This document shows positions 18,878 to 27,857 of a stretch of 64,000 nucleotides of DNA, in pieces. The position numbers and the translations under genes were made by a program. This DNA comes from Corynebacterium coyleae (GTDB taxonomy: Bacteria; Actinomycetota; Actinomycetes; Mycobacteriales; Mycobacteriaceae), in assembly GCF_030408635.1 (NCBI RefSeq), contig NZ_CP047198.1, positions 2,418,001-2,482,000 of the forward strand, written 5' to 3'. The notes under the pieces were generated by a model. It was not told the origin of the DNA, made no database searches, and worked only from the letters and a program-made list of their open reading frames with translations. The stretch's first letter is position 1; the number at the start of each line of letters is the position of its first letter.

Positions 18878-21721
18878 CTACTTGACCACGAGGTTGACCA
18901 TGCGGCCCGGGATCGCGATCACCTTGACTACGGTCTTGCCGTCCACCAAGGCGGCGACGCGGTCGTCGGCAAGGGCGGCGGCTTCGAGGTCGTCCTTAGA
19001 GGCGTCGGTGGCCACGTCGATGCGGGCCTTGACTTTGCCGTTGATTTGGACGGGGACCTCGACGGTGTCGTCGGTAAGCCATTGCTCGGCGAACTCCGGG
19101 AACGGCTCGAACGTGATGGTCTCGGGGTGGCCGAGCAGGGACCAGAGTTCTTCGGCGATGTGCGGGGCCAGCGGCGAGACCATCTGTACCAGCGGCTCGA
19201 CGGCGTCGCGAGGGGCGCCGGACGGGTAGGTCTTGGTCAGGTAGTTGACGTACTCGATGAGCTTCGCGGCGACGGTGTTGTCGCGAAGGTGGGCGTAGTC
19301 GTCGCGTACGCCGGCGATGGTGCGGTGGAGGGCTTTGAGGTCGTCTTCCGTCAACGAAGCGTCCACCACGGTGACCTCGCCGGTGGCCTCATCCACGACC
19401 AGGCGCCAGAGGCGCTGCAGGAAGCGTTGTGCGCCGACGACGTCCTTGGTTGCCCACGGGCGGGAGGTGTCGAGCGGGCCCATGGACATTTCGTAAACGC
19501 GCAGGGTGTCAGCGCCGTAGTCCTCGACAACCTCGTCGGGTGCGACAGAGTTCTTCAGGGACTTGCCCATCTTGCCGTACTCGCGGTTGACCTCTTCGCC
19601 CTGGTAGAAGAACTTGCCGTCCTTCTCCTCGACCTCGGCCGCGGGGACGTAGACGCCGCGGGAGTCGGTGTAGGCGTAGGCCTGGATGTAGCCCTGGTTG
19701 AACAGGCGGCGGTAGGGCTCCTTGGAGGTGACAAAGCCGAGGTCGTAAAGCACCTTGTGCCAGAAGCGCGCGTACAGCAGGTGCAGCACGGCGTGTTCGA
19801 CGCCGCCGACGTACAGGTCAACGCCGCCTGGGTCGTTGGCGCCGTGCTCGTCGGGGCGCGGGCCGGTCCAGTAGCGCTCGTTTTCAATGTCGACCAGTGC
19901 ATCCGTGTTGGTCGGGTCGATGTAGCGCAGTTGGTACCAGGACGAGCCGGCCCACTGTGGCATGACGTTGGTGTCGCGCCAGTACTTCTGCTTGCCGTGG
20001 CCCAGGTCCAGTTCGACTTCGACCCAGTCGGTGGCCTTGGCCAACGGCGGGGCGGGTTCGGAGTCGGCGTCGTCCGGGTCGAAGGCGACGGGGTTGTAGT
20101 CCTCTACCTGCGGCAATTCGACCGGCAGCATGTCTTCGGGCAGGCCGTGCGCCTGGCCGTTTTCGTCGTACACGATGGGGAATGGCTCGCCCCAGTAGCG
20201 CTGGCGAGCAAACAGCCAGTCGCGCAGTTTGTACTGGATTTTCTCGGAGCCCTTTTGCTTATCGACGACCCACCCAAGGGCCGCTTCAATCGCCTCTTCC
20301 TTGCCCATACCGTCGAGGTCCAGGCCGGATTCGTTGGCGGAGTTGATGTGGGTGGCGTCGCCGGTGAAGGCGGCTTCGGAGACGTCGCCGTCGAGAACAG
20401 GCGTAATCGGCAGGCCGAAGACGGTGGCGAACTCGTAGTCGCGCTCGTCGTGGGCCGGGACCGCCATGATGGCGCCGGTGCCGTAGCCGGTGAGCACGTA
20501 GTCGGCGATGAAGATCGGGACCTGCTCGCCGTTGACCGGGTTGACCGCGTAGGTGCCCAGAAACACGCCGGTCTTTTCCTTGTTCTCCTGGCGTTCCACA
20601 TCGGACTTGGCGGCGATGGAACGCAGGTAGGCGTCGACGGCTGCGCGCGGGGTGGCTTCGCCGTTGGTCCAGCGGGTGTCGACGTCGGTGGGGTAGGAGT
20701 CGGCCACGAGGTCGTCGACAAGCGAATGCTCGGGCGCGAGCACCACGTAGGACGCGCCGAACAGGGTGTCGGGGCGGGTGGTGAAGACGGTGATGTCGCC
20801 GGCGGGCGATTCGAACACGACCTCTGCGCCGCGGGAGCGGCCGATCCAGTTGCGCTGCATGCTCTTGACCTTTTCCGGCCATTCGAGCAGGTCAAGGTCG
20901 TCGAGCAGACGGTCGGAGTAGTCCGTGATGCGCATCATCCACTGGCGCAGGCGCTTACGGAAGACCGGGTAGTTGCCGCGCTCGGAACGGCCCTCGGCGG
21001 TGACTTCCTCATTCGCCAGCACGGTGCCCAGGCCCGGGCACCAGTTGACCATGGAGTCGGTGAGGTAGACGAGGCGGAACTCGTCGATAGCCTTGTGCTT
21101 CTCCTCGGTGGTCAGGTCGCGGAAGTTGCGGCCGTCCTTGGTCTGGCGAGCGCCGGACATGAGGTCGCGCACGAGGTCCTCAATCGGGCGGGCCTTCTGC
21201 TGCTCCTCGTCGAACCAGGCGTTGTAGATCTGCAGGAAGATCCACTGCGTCCAGCGATAAAACTCCGGGTCCGTGGTGGCAACGGAGCGGCGCGGGTCGT
21301 GGCCCAGGCCCAGCATGGCCAGCTGGCGGCGCATGTTGGCAATGTTCGCCTCAGTGGTCGTGCGCGGGTGGGTGCCGGTCTGGATGGCGTACTGCTCCGC
21401 CGGCAGACCAAACGCGTCATAACCCAGGGTGTGCAGCACGTTCTTGCCCAGCATGCGGTTGTAGCGCGCGTACACATCCGTCGCGATGTAACTCAGCGGG
21501 TGGCCGACGTGCAGCCCCGCACCCGATGGGTAGGGGAACATGTCCTGAACGTTGAGCTTGTCCTTGGGCAGCTCGACCTGGTCTTGCGACGCTTGCGGAG
21601 CAAGATCACCAACCGGGTTCGGTGCGTAAAACGTGTGGTTGTCACGCCAGTACGCCTGCCACTTCTTCTCGATCTCATTGGCCAGCTCGGCCGTATAGCG
21701 GTGCGGGGTCGCCTCAGTCAT
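18878..21721 (-). CDS. leuS: Leucyl-tRNA synthetase
   Basis: A 947-aa class I aminoacyl-tRNA synthetase that charges tRNA-Leu. The HIGH-type motif is [20 protein letters not shown] (near residue 62), followed by [16 protein letters not shown]. The CP1 editing domain contains [13 protein letters not shown] and [16 protein letters not shown]; the KMSKS-type loop is KMGKSLKNS. The anticodon-binding and C-terminal domains are present and length is normal. Monocistronic, ending in a strong terminator. A copy of a 148-bp repeat lies 56 bp upstream of the ATG and could bring it under the neighbouring AlbA_2 regulator. Confidence 0.98.
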   Translation of the reverse strand: MTEATPHRYTAELANEIEKKWQAYWRDNHTFYAPNPVGDLAPQASQDQVELPKDKLNVQDMFPYPSGAGLHVGHPLSYIATDVYARYNRMLGKNVLHTLGYDAFGLPAEQYAIQTGTHPRTTTEANIANMRRQLAMLGLGHDPRRSVATTDPEFYRWTQWIFLQIYNAWFDEEQQKARPIEDLVRDLMSGARQTKDGRNFRDLTTEEKHKAIDEFRLVYLTDSMVNWCPGLGTVLANEEVTAEGRSERGNYPVFRKRLRQWMMRITDYSDRLLDDLDLLEWPEKVKSMQRNWIGRSRGAEVVFESPAGDITVFTTRPDTLFGASYVVLAPEHSLVDDLVADSYPTDVDTRWTNGEATPRAAVDAYLRSIAAKSDVERQENKEKTGVFLGTYAVNPVNGEQVPIFIADYVLTGYGTGAIMAVPAHDERDYEFATVFGLPITPVLDGDVSEAAFTGDATHINSANESGLDLDGMGKEEAIEAALGWVVDKQKGSEKIQYKLRDWLFARQRYWGEPFPIVYDENGQAHGLPEDMLPVELPQVEDYNPVAFDPDDADSEPAPPLAKATDWVEVELDLGHGKQKYWRDTNVMPQWAGSSWYQLRYIDPTNTDALVDIENERYWTGPRPDEHGANDPGGVDLYVGGVEHAVLHLLYARFWHKVLYDLGFVTSKEPYRRLFNQGYIQAYAYTDSRGVYVPAAEVEEKDGKFFYQGEEVNREYGKMGKSLKNSVAPDEVVEDYGADTLRVYEMSMGPLDTSRPWATKDVVGAQRFLQRLWRLVVDEATGEVTVVDASLTEDDLKALHRTIAGVRDDYAHLRDNTVAAKLIEYVNYLTKTYPSGAPRDAVEPLVQMVSPLAPHIAEELWSLLGHPETITFEPFPEFAEQWLTDDTVEVPVQINGKVKARIDVATDASKDDLEAAALADDRVAALVDGKTVVKVIAIPGRMVNLVVK

Positions 21722-21776
21722 GGTTATGCAGTGTAGTGAACAGGCATTGTTTATCTGCGACCTCCGCCCCGAACGC

Positions 21777-21924
21777 CATTTCCCCAGGGAATTGTTTTCT
21801 GGTCCGTTTTTAGGATTTGAAAGATATAGAAAAGATATAGCGGGCTTGCGGACAGGCTTCTACAGCCATTTCCCCAGGTCAGCGAATTGTTCCGATATCT
21901 TTCACTATCTTTCGGAATTGTTTC
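21777..21924. repeat. 148-bp direct repeat, copy 1 (upstream of leuS)
   Basis: Differs from copy 2 (23682-23829) at about 10 of 148 positions by hand count, with no indels. It contains direct and inverted copies of GAAAGATAT, three GAATTGTT words and two TTTCCCCAGG words. It sits between the stop of the AlbA_2 gene (8 bp away) and the leuS start. Confidence 0.9.
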
Positions 21925-21932
21925 GCGCACCG

Positions 21933-23669
21933 TTAAGCGCGAATCCAGCGGGTGCCGCGGCCACGAGGGGGACCTTCCGGATCAATCTTTGCCCTACCGA
22001 GGCTTCGAAGGTGTCGCAGGATTCTGCCCGCCTCTGCAACGCTGACGCCAGTTTGATCGGCGATGTCGGCGGACCGGAGGGTTTCGCCGTCGAGAAGCTT
22101 TGCTTCGATCCATTCCTGAATACTTACCGTTGCCAGTTCGCCAGCCTGGCCCAAGTTGAGAAGTTTCCGAGCTTCGCCGCTGAGTGTCCATTCGTTTACG
22201 TCGGCTACGGAATCGAGGAGGCCGCGTTCCACAAGGTCGTCCATGAGCTCCCTGACCTCAAGCGATGTGAGCTGGGTTTTCTGCACTGCGGTCGTTGCCG
22301 TGATGAGTGCTGCGGAGTTGAGGTGCCACAACACAATCAAGGACGCCACACTATCGACGACAACCTCCCCGTAACGCTTCGACAGCCGCCTCAGCCCCTT
22401 GATGAAGTCCACGTCCGGTTTCTGCGCAGCCAGAACCACTTGGACGTTCACGTCGGTCGCGATAACCTCCGGCTCACTGCGTCCGGTACGGATCATGGTC
22501 GCCCACATACGGTCAAAACCACGAGAGCTTTCTTCCGCCAAGCCGAGCGTGCGCATTGCCGCCATCAGCCGGTTGTTCCGCGGAACCGAGGACGTAGATA
22601 GGAGTTTGTCCCGGGTCACACCTGGCGGGAGTGGGCCAGGGGAGGTGACTTTAAGCGTTCGATTGGACTGCTCGACAACCACCGGGCCGGGCAGTCGCCA
22701 GTCGCGGTGAATGAATGCATTCGCAACAACTTCATCAACCGCTTGTTCCGGAAAACGGCTGATGGCAACTTCTTCACCGTCGTCAAACTGGACCCGTTCA
22801 ATCTCAGTGTCACCGTTTTCGGCGATCAGTCGGCGAAGGCGTGGCAGTGCCAGCAGGACCGGGTCGGAAATCAACGTCGCTCGGGGTTCCTCACCCGGCA
22901 ACGTCCGCCAAAGGTGGCGCACAACCACGTCCGTTGGTTCTTGACTGGCCAGGAGAATTTCGCCGGCACGTTTAAGTTTGCCGTCGTCACGCAAAAGCCC
23001 AAGTTCCCGCAACAGTCCCGTTGTGGTCTGAGGGACGGCAGCATCGAGGCCGCGTGTCCTGCGGTGTTGGCGGAGCATCCTGCGTGCCTCTTCAACTACC
23101 GCTAACGGCAAGTCGTCTATCGAGATATCGGCTGGTCCGTTTGAGTAGTCCGGGTTGCGACGTGCCGCGTCGATAGCGCGACGCTCCTCTTCCGTCATCT
23201 CCTTGCAGGAAAATTGGCCGTCTGCGGTGCGCTTCTTCGCGGCGCCGTCGCTACGCGTGTACAACGCCCGCGCTTCAGGGACGTGAATAACAACGAGCCT
23301 TGCGCCCCACGCATCCAACGTCGTGACCTGGACGTTCATGTTGGGATTGGTCTTGACGAAGATCCGGTGAGTGATCTTTTCTTCATCCAGTTTGGTACCC
23401 GTAAACGCTTCCCTCCCGGGAACCTTGTCGGCGACACCCACCACGATGTACCCCATGGCTGCTTCCCCGTTCGCCATGCAGACGGCCTCATCCACCAACT
23501 TGTCGACGAACCGCTCCCTCTCCGCCTGTCCTCCTCCTCGAGCGGCGGGGTCCTCCTTGAACTCCAAGATGAGCGACTCCTGCGAGTCCGCCGTTGCCCC
23601 GTCATTGATCGCCTGAAGCGCATCACGCACGTTTGGGAGAAGATCATCCCAGGCAGATTCTGTAACCAT
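21933..23669 (-). CDS. AlbA_2 / HATPase_c_4 regulator (RecG-like, Schlafen-related)
   Basis: A 578-aa protein. The N-terminal AlbA_2 (Schlafen AAA_4-type) domain (about 20-130) has LILEFKEDPA and CMANGEAAMGYIVVGVAD; a GHKL-type HATPase_c_4 domain (about 310-430) has VVANAFIHRDW and RGFDRMW; the C-terminus is a winged helix (SADIADQTGVSVAEAGRILR). Such proteins are predicted transcription regulators, some in phage defence. ATG 23669 has no Shine-Dalgarno but a TACAAT box seven bases upstream, so the mRNA may be leaderless. Both flanks carry the 148-bp repeat; copy 2 covers its promoter, suggesting autoregulation. A second family member lies at 57430-59136. Confidence 0.85.
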   Translation of the reverse strand: MVTESAWDDLLPNVRDALQAINDGATADSQESLILEFKEDPAARGGGQAERERFVDKLVDEAVCMANGEAAMGYIVVGVADKVPGREAFTGTKLDEEKITHRIFVKTNPNMNVQVTTLDAWGARLVVIHVPEARALYTRSDGAAKKRTADGQFSCKEMTEEERRAIDAARRNPDYSNGPADISIDDLPLAVVEEARRMLRQHRRTRGLDAAVPQTTTGLLRELGLLRDDGKLKRAGEILLASQEPTDVVVRHLWRTLPGEEPRATLISDPVLLALPRLRRLIAENGDTEIERVQFDDGEEVAISRFPEQAVDEVVANAFIHRDWRLPGPVVVEQSNRTLKVTSPGPLPPGVTRDKLLSTSSVPRNNRLMAAMRTLGLAEESSRGFDRMWATMIRTGRSEPEVIATDVNVQVVLAAQKPDVDFIKGLRRLSKRYGEVVVDSVASLIVLWHLNSAALITATTAVQKTQLTSLEVRELMDDLVERGLLDSVADVNEWTLSGEARKLLNLGQAGELATVSIQEWIEAKLLDGETLRSADIADQTGVSVAEAGRILRHLRSLGRAKIDPEGPPRGRGTRWIRA

Positions 23670-23681
23670 GGTGCGATTGTA

Positions 23682-23829
23682 CATTTCCCCAGGGAATTGT
23701 TTTCGGGGCCGTTTTTGGGATTTGAAAGATATAGAAAAGATATAGCGGGCTTGCGGGCAGGCATCTACAGACGTTTCCCCAGGTCAGAGAATTGTTCCGA
23801 TATCTTTCTATATCTTTCGGAATTGTTTC
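23682..23829. repeat. 148-bp direct repeat, copy 2 (promoter of AlbA_2 gene)
   Basis: Starts 13 bp upstream of the AlbA_2 start codon. Sites: GAAAGATAT at 23724-23732 and GAAAAGATAT at 23734-23743; the reverse orientation ATATCTTTC at 23800-23808 and 23810-23818; GAATTGTT at 23694, 23789 and 23820. The two 10-bp-spaced sites on each arm form a large inverted repeat. The 93% identity to copy 1 points to a recent duplication or insertion of repeat plus gene. Confidence 0.9.
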
Positions 23830-23933
23830 CTGCGCATTTATTCGCCCCAAAATGTCCCTACATTACAAATTAATAACGACAACTGGCTATATTGATAGCT
23901 GTTCATAACTCCCCTCTAAGACTTGGAGCTCCC

Positions 23934-24389
23934 GTGAAGAAGATCGCCGCAGCCACCCTGGCAGCAACCATGACCCTTTCCCTCGGCGCTGTTCAGGCCA
24001 ACGCCGCAACCAACGAGATGCGCGGCACGGGCGACGACCGCGTCTGCGTTCTGACCCTCGATGGCCAGAAGAACAAGATCGAGGTCGCACCGGCCAAGGT
24101 TGACGAAAAGGTCAAGGACATCCTCCCGGACAACACGAACGGCCTGGTGCGCACCAGCGCTGACCTCGGCCAGGCTTTCGGCTCCTCCGACCAGGAGCTC
24201 ATCAACGGCGCCAACAACCTCGAGGCCATCGACGCCTGCAAGAAGGGCGTGGACTACAAGACCGCCGATATGACCGCGGGCAAGAAGGCTGCCATCATCG
24301 GCTCCACCGTGCTCGCTGTGATCTTGGCAATCGCTGGTCTGGCATCGCCGTTCGTCGGCCCGATGATCCAGCAGTTCCTCCCGCGCTAA
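23934..24389 (+). CDS. Small secreted two-Cys protein with C-terminal membrane anchor (paralogue A)
   Basis: A 151-aa protein: Sec signal peptide (KKIAAATLAATMTLSLGAV, cleavage near ANA-A), a hydrophilic domain with one Cys near its start (RVCVL) and one near its end (DACKKG), then a C-terminal hydrophobic helix and the tail PMIQQFLPR. The two Cys could form a disulphide outside the cell. GTG 23934 is chosen because it directly precedes the basic signal-peptide start. Tandem with paralogue B at 24652; own terminator at 24407. Function unknown. Confidence 0.8.
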   Translation: MKKIAAATLAATMTLSLGAVQANAATNEMRGTGDDRVCVLTLDGQKNKIEVAPAKVDEKVKDILPDNTNGLVRTSADLGQAFGSSDQELINGANNLEAIDACKKGVDYKTADMTAGKKAAIIGSTVLAVILAIAGLASPFVGPMIQQFLPR

Positions 24390-24406
24390 TCTTTGCGACG
24401 ACACCA

Positions 24407-24438
24407 AGCGGCCGTTCCTCACCGAACGGCCGCTTTTT
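24407..24438 (+). terminator. Terminator after paralogue A
   Basis: AGCGGCCGTTC (24407-24417) pairs with GAACGGCCGCT (24424-24434) around a 6-nt loop, followed by a T-run. Confidence 0.9.
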
Positions 24439-24466
24439 CGCTGCCCGGCGCCGATAGTTGGTGCGC

Positions 24467-24499
24467 CCCCAGTTGTCCGCAATGCGGAGTCCGCAATGC
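24467..24499. repeat. Dispersed palindromic repeat, copy 1
   Basis: GTTGG(T)-CG element ending in TTGTCCGCAATGCGGAGTCC-GCAATGC. The core TGCGGA-G-TCCGCA is a perfect palindrome. Other copies: 25159-25201, 36076-36117 and 37064-37083 (partial). Confidence 0.75.
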
Positions 24500-24651
24500 C
24501 CGTGACACCTGCGGCACCTGCGGTGCCTGCGGTGCCCCGAACAGGGGTGACGAAATTCCCTTTCGGCGACCGTAATTGTCACCCGCCATACATGGGAATA
24601 TCTTCATAAGTGGAACCTGTTTTTCCCCTGTCCAAGAATTGGAGTTTCCCT

Positions 24652-25089
24652 GTGAAGAAGATCGCCGCAGCCACCCTGGCAGCAACCATGGCCCTTTCCC
24701 TCGGCGCTGTTGACGCCAACGCTGCGTCCAACACGATGTCCAACCTCAACCACAATTGCCGCGTTGTCACCGCCATGGGCATCGATAACATCACTCCAGA
24801 CACTGCCCAGGAGTACCTGAAGATGAATCCGGAGCTCGATGCAAAGGTTGTAGGCTCCGCAGACATGGCCGAGGCCTTCGGCTCCAGCGACTCCGCAACC
24901 ATTGACGGCCGCGAGACCTTTAATGCATACAAGGCCTGCGCTAACCGGGAGAACTACCAGTCCCAACCGATGACCGACACCAAGAAGGCCCTGGTCATCA
25001 CCGGCACCGTCATCTCCGCTCTGGTCCTGATCGGTGGCGTTCTCGCCCCGGTCGTCGGCCCGATGATCCAGCAATTCCTGCCGTTCTAA
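24652..25089 (+). CDS. Small secreted two-Cys protein with C-terminal membrane anchor (paralogue B)
   Basis: A 145-aa tandem paralogue of the previous gene. The signal peptide is almost identical, the first Cys is in HNCRVV and the second in KACANRE, and the last 30 residues again form a membrane helix ending GPMIQQFLPF. The two mature domains share an EAFGSSD-type segment (AFGSSDQE in A, AFGSSDSA in B), supporting gene duplication. GTG 24652. Ends in its own terminator at 25110. Function unknown; probably a cell-envelope protein. Confidence 0.8.
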   Translation: MKKIAAATLAATMALSLGAVDANAASNTMSNLNHNCRVVTAMGIDNITPDTAQEYLKMNPELDAKVVGSADMAEAFGSSDSATIDGRETFNAYKACANRENYQSQPMTDTKKALVITGTVISALVLIGGVLAPVVGPMIQQFLPF

Positions 25090-25109
25090 TTTCGATATAG
25101 AACACCAAA

Positions 25110-25140
25110 GCCGCTCCGGCGAATACCGGAGCGGCGTTTT
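25110..25140 (+). terminator. Terminator after paralogue B
   Basis: GCCGCTCCGG (25110-25119) pairs with CCGGAGCGGC (25126-25135), followed by TTTT. Confidence 0.9.
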
Positions 25141-25158
25141 CGTTGGCCACGACCAATC

Positions 25159-25201
25159 GTTGGTACGGACCCAATTGTCCGCAATGCGGAGTCCGCAATG
25201 C
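25159..25201. repeat. Dispersed palindromic repeat, copy 2
   Basis: CGTTGGTACGGACCCAATTG, then TCCGCAATGCGGAGTCCGCA and ATGC. It lies 20 bp upstream of the DUF488 start codon, so here it could act on transcription. Confidence 0.75.
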
Positions 25202-25220
25202 CGCAACTAGCCTCGCGGGT

Positions 25221-25640
25221 ATGCACCTTTTCACCATTGGATACAGCAAGAAGACCGCCGAAGAATTCTTTGACATTCTGCGTGACAACGACATCAAGCA
25301 GGTCGTCGATATCCGGCGCCACAACTCGAACCAGCTCGCGGGCTTTACTAAGCAGTCCGATCTGCCGTGGTTCCTCGACACCATCGCGGGCATCGGCTAC
25401 ACCCACGAACTCGCCCTCGCGCCCAGCGAGGACCTCATGCACGCCTACCGCAAGGAGGGCCTGCCGTTCGAGGAGTTCGCGAAGAAGTTGCGGGCAGAGT
25501 TCGACGAGCGCGCGATGCCGAAACTTGCCGACGCCTCCGTGCTCCTCTGCTCAGAACCCGACCCCGACGTCTGCCACCGTTCCGTGGCGGCGGACTACCT
25601 GGCCGAGCAGGACAGCGATGTCGAGGTCGTGCACCTTTAA
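25221..25640 (+). CDS. DUF488 family protein
   Basis: A 139-aa protein with the DUF488 pattern: MHLFTIGYSKKTAEEFF at the start, VVDIRRHNSNQLAGF, the central DLPWFL region, and CSEPDPDVCHRSVAADYL near the end, where Cys and His are typical of the family. ATG 25221 matches the usual N-terminus. Family function unknown. It converges with the flavodoxin gene, overlapping it by four bases. Confidence 0.9.
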   Translation: MHLFTIGYSKKTAEEFFDILRDNDIKQVVDIRRHNSNQLAGFTKQSDLPWFLDTIAGIGYTHELALAPSEDLMHAYRKEGLPFEEFAKKLRAEFDERAMPKLADASVLLCSEPDPDVCHRSVAADYLAEQDSDVEVVHL

Positions 25641-26140
25641 GCGTCCGCTTGACGACGAACCCATGCCACCACCGGGTCCAACGCCGCAAAGGCCACCCAG
25701 TCGGTGTCTTTGCCGTACATATCCACGGTGTCCTGCTCGGAGGCGCTGAGGTTACCCTTGGCCTTCAGCGCGGTGACCAGCCCGCGCATCACCATCTTGT
25801 GCTTGAGCGACAGCCCTGAGTAGTTCATCCGGCCCGGCAGGTAGAAGCGGGTGACGGAGTCGGCACGTTTGCCGAGAAGACCTGCCGCCGGGTCGGTCTC
25901 GGGCGCTGCCGTAGACATGCACACGGTCACCAGCGCCACCGGCACGTCGGCCGGCAGCGACTTCACAAACTTCGCGCCGGCGTGCGACGGGCCGTGGATG
26001 GGGGAGAGGACCACCACCGGCCCGTCGATTGAAGGCGAGGTGGAGGGAATCGGCTGCGCGGTGTCGTCGAGAAGCGATGCGAGCTCCTCGGCGTACTCGC
26101 GGGTCGAGCCATAGACGGTGGAGTAATAGATCCGAACCAT
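25637..26140 (-). CDS. Flavodoxin-domain protein
   Basis: A 167-aa protein starting MVRIYYSTVYGSTREYAEEL, the FMN phosphate-binding loop of flavodoxins (S/T-x-x-G-S/T). Resembles menaquinone-dependent protoporphyrinogen oxidase HemG and other single-domain flavodoxins, with a central VVLSPIHGPSHAGAKFV. ATG 26140. It follows the amino-acid permease by 17 bp and may be co-transcribed. Electron carrier or small reductase; partner unknown. Confidence 0.8.
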   Translation of the reverse strand: MVRIYYSTVYGSTREYAEELASLLDDTAQPIPSTSPSIDGPVVVLSPIHGPSHAGAKFVKSLPADVPVALVTVCMSTAAPETDPAAGLLGKRADSVTRFYLPGRMNYSGLSLKHKMVMRGLVTALKAKGNLSASEQDTVDMYGKDTDWVAFAALDPVVAWVRRQADA

Positions 26141-26157
26141 GACTCTTATTGTGTCAC

Positions 26158-27477
26158 CTAACCGGCGAACATCTGCCAGATGGCGACGCCCATGATGATC
26201 ACACCGAGAACGAACACGAAGATGGTTTCGGGCTTGTTGGCAAAGCGGCGGAATGCCTTGGCGTTGCGGAAGAGCAGCATCGGCACGATGTACACCAGGA
26301 AGGCGATGAATACGCCGTCGACGACAGAGATCAGGTCCAGGATGGACGGGTTGACCACGGCTGCAGCAACGGTGGTGACGAACACGAAGACGTAAATGCC
26401 CCAGCGCATTGCCTTGGGGCTGATGCGGTCCGCGAACTTCGGGGCGACGGCGCGTACCAGGTAGGTGGTGCCTTCCTCCGCGCCCATGACGTGGCCGAAG
26501 TAGGACGAAGCGATCGCGCACAGGGCGACGATGGGGGAGAGCACCGCCAGGAACGGCGCGTGGGTTTCGTTGGCCAGGTAGGACAGGACCGGGATGTTCG
26601 CTTCGCGGGCGGCGTCCATGCCGTCGGCACCGAGTGCGAGACTGCAGGACCAGACGAAGAACATGGTGAAGCCGACGAGCATGATCGCGGAGATGGCTTC
26701 GATCTTGGAGACGAGCTTTTCGGTGGCCTTCTCGTCGCCATCGAAACGCTTCTGCGCGTCGAGGGCCGCCTGGGAGATCGCCGGCATGTGGCTAAAGGAG
26801 AACACGAAGACCGGCAGGATCAGCAGCAGCGCCTGCCAGGTTGGGGTGTCGGACTGGTAGGAGCGGAAGCTGGCCAGGTCCCACTGGGGGATGAGGTAGA
26901 TGGACACGGCCGCGAGCGCGATGATCAGCGGGTAGACCAGGATGTTGGCAAACGCCAGGGTGGCTTTCTTGCCCATGGCGTAGGCGCCGGTGAGCACACC
27001 CACGCACAGCGCTGCCATAACCCAGCGCGGAAGCTGCGGCCCGCCCAATTGGTTGACCAGGAAGCTGTCCATCGTGTTGGTGATACTCACGCCGTAGATC
27101 AATACGATGGGGTAGATGGACAGCCAGTACATCAGGCCCGTCATCAGGCCACGGGTGCGGCCGGACAGGGCGGTAACCACCTGCAGGACGTCGAGGCCCT
27201 TCACCGGGGAGGCCGACACGATGCGCGAGTAGGTGCGGTGCGACATGAACACCATCGGCAGCGCCAGCAGCGAGATGAAGATGAGGGGGAGGATGCCGAA
27301 CGAGCCGGCGTCGATAGGCAGGAACAGAATGCCCGCGCCCACTGCAGTACCGAAGAGGGTGATTGCCCAGGACAGGGTGCCGCCGTCGGGCGCGTCAGCG
27401 GCACGTTCGGCCTTGATTTGCCGCATGTCCGCATCTGTCAGATGTTTTAAGTTAAATTCACGCGCTGGTGTGGTCAA
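26158..27477 (-). CDS. HAAAP-family amino-acid permease (copy 1)
   Basis: A 439-aa inner-membrane carrier of the hydroxy/aromatic amino-acid permease family (SdaC/TdcC-like), with about 11 helices. The first helix motif is ITLFGTAVGAGILFLPIDAG; TYSRIVSASPVKGLDVLQVV and FSFSHMPAISQAALD are also visible. TTG 27477 is chosen because GAGGAAGG lies just upstream and its N-terminus aligns with copy 2 (LTDADMRQIK against LTDADIDQIK). Upstream is a 34-codon ORF with a terminator that may form a leader. Substrate (Ser, Thr or aromatic) uncertain. Copy 2 is at 29515-30876. Confidence 0.88.
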   Translation of the reverse strand: MTTPAREFNLKHLTDADMRQIKAERAADAPDGGTLSWAITLFGTAVGAGILFLPIDAGSFGILPLIFISLLALPMVFMSHRTYSRIVSASPVKGLDVLQVVTALSGRTRGLMTGLMYWLSIYPIVLIYGVSITNTMDSFLVNQLGGPQLPRWVMAALCVGVLTGAYAMGKKATLAFANILVYPLIIALAAVSIYLIPQWDLASFRSYQSDTPTWQALLLILPVFVFSFSHMPAISQAALDAQKRFDGDEKATEKLVSKIEAISAIMLVGFTMFFVWSCSLALGADGMDAAREANIPVLSYLANETHAPFLAVLSPIVALCAIASSYFGHVMGAEEGTTYLVRAVAPKFADRISPKAMRWGIYVFVFVTTVAAAVVNPSILDLISVVDGVFIAFLVYIVPMLLFRNAKAFRRFANKPETIFVFVLGVIIMGVAIWQMFAG

Positions 27478-27545
27478 TGTCGCCTTCCTCGTTAGGGGGT
27501 GTCATACGCCACACGGATCATAGACCACGCCTTTGCTTATCGACG

Positions 27546-27584
27546 AAAAACGCCCGCGGCCCCAAACCTCAGGGACGCGGGCGT
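27546..27584 (-). terminator. Terminator between small ORF and permease
   Basis: CGCCCGCG (27551-27558) and CGCGGGCG (27576-27583) form the stem. On the minus strand it is followed by a U-run. It would end the small-ORF transcript unless read through. Confidence 0.85.
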
Positions 27585-27600
27585 ACATGCCGTTTACCGC

Positions 27601-27705
27601 TTATGCGCGGGGGAGGACTGCCAGCGGGGACACGTCGATGTGCGTGGCAAGGCCACGGTCCTCATCGCGGAACCACGCGCGAATCTGGTCGAACAGGTTC
27701 ATCAT
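27601..27705 (-). CDS. Small ORF, 34 aa, upstream of amino-acid permease
   Basis: ATGATG at 27705/27702 is preceded by a near-ideal Shine-Dalgarno AAAGGAGGTGA. The peptide begins MMNLFDQIRAWFRDEDRG and ends in LAVLPRA. It contains one Trp and two Phe, with no run of regulatory codons. A terminator follows 17 bp after the stop and then comes the permease gene, an arrangement seen in leader-peptide attenuators; a free-standing small protein is equally possible. A tandem 11-bp GTTCA(C/T)C repeat lies at 27738-27759. Confidence 0.6.
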   Translation of the reverse strand: MMNLFDQIRAWFRDEDRGLATHIDVSPLAVLPRA

Positions 27706-27737
27706 GCGGGTTCACCTCCTTTCAAAGCGTGAAGGTT

Positions 27738-27759
27738 GTTCACCTTCCGTTCATCTTGA
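27738..27759. promoter_or_regulatory. Tandem 11-bp GTTCAYC repeat
   Basis: GTTCACCTTCC (27738-27748) is followed directly by GTTCATCTTGA (27749-27759). The 11-bp spacing and GTTCAYC core resemble the PHO box known for actinobacterial PhoP-type regulators, and a pitA phosphate transporter is nearby. The same bases can also be read as an inverted repeat GAAGGT-TGTTC-ACCTTC. Assignment is tentative. Confidence 0.35.
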
Positions 27760-27857
27760 GGCAACCCTAGGCCGGGCCAAATAGTTTGTCAACACCAACG
27801 ATTGGCCCGTGCGAATAATCCCTGCATACGCACTAAAAATTAATGTGACGCATGTGA

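Noticed and set aside
19046-21736. 896-codon open frame antisense to leuS
   Set aside because: Composition is typical of the complementary strand of a high-GC gene; leuS on the other strand has full family motifs. Shadow frame.
24378-24389. C-terminal Phe/Arg endings (LPF, LPR) as outer-membrane beta-barrel signals
   Set aside because: The ends follow a hydrophobic alpha helix, not beta strands; corynebacteria lack a BAM system of the Gram-negative type.
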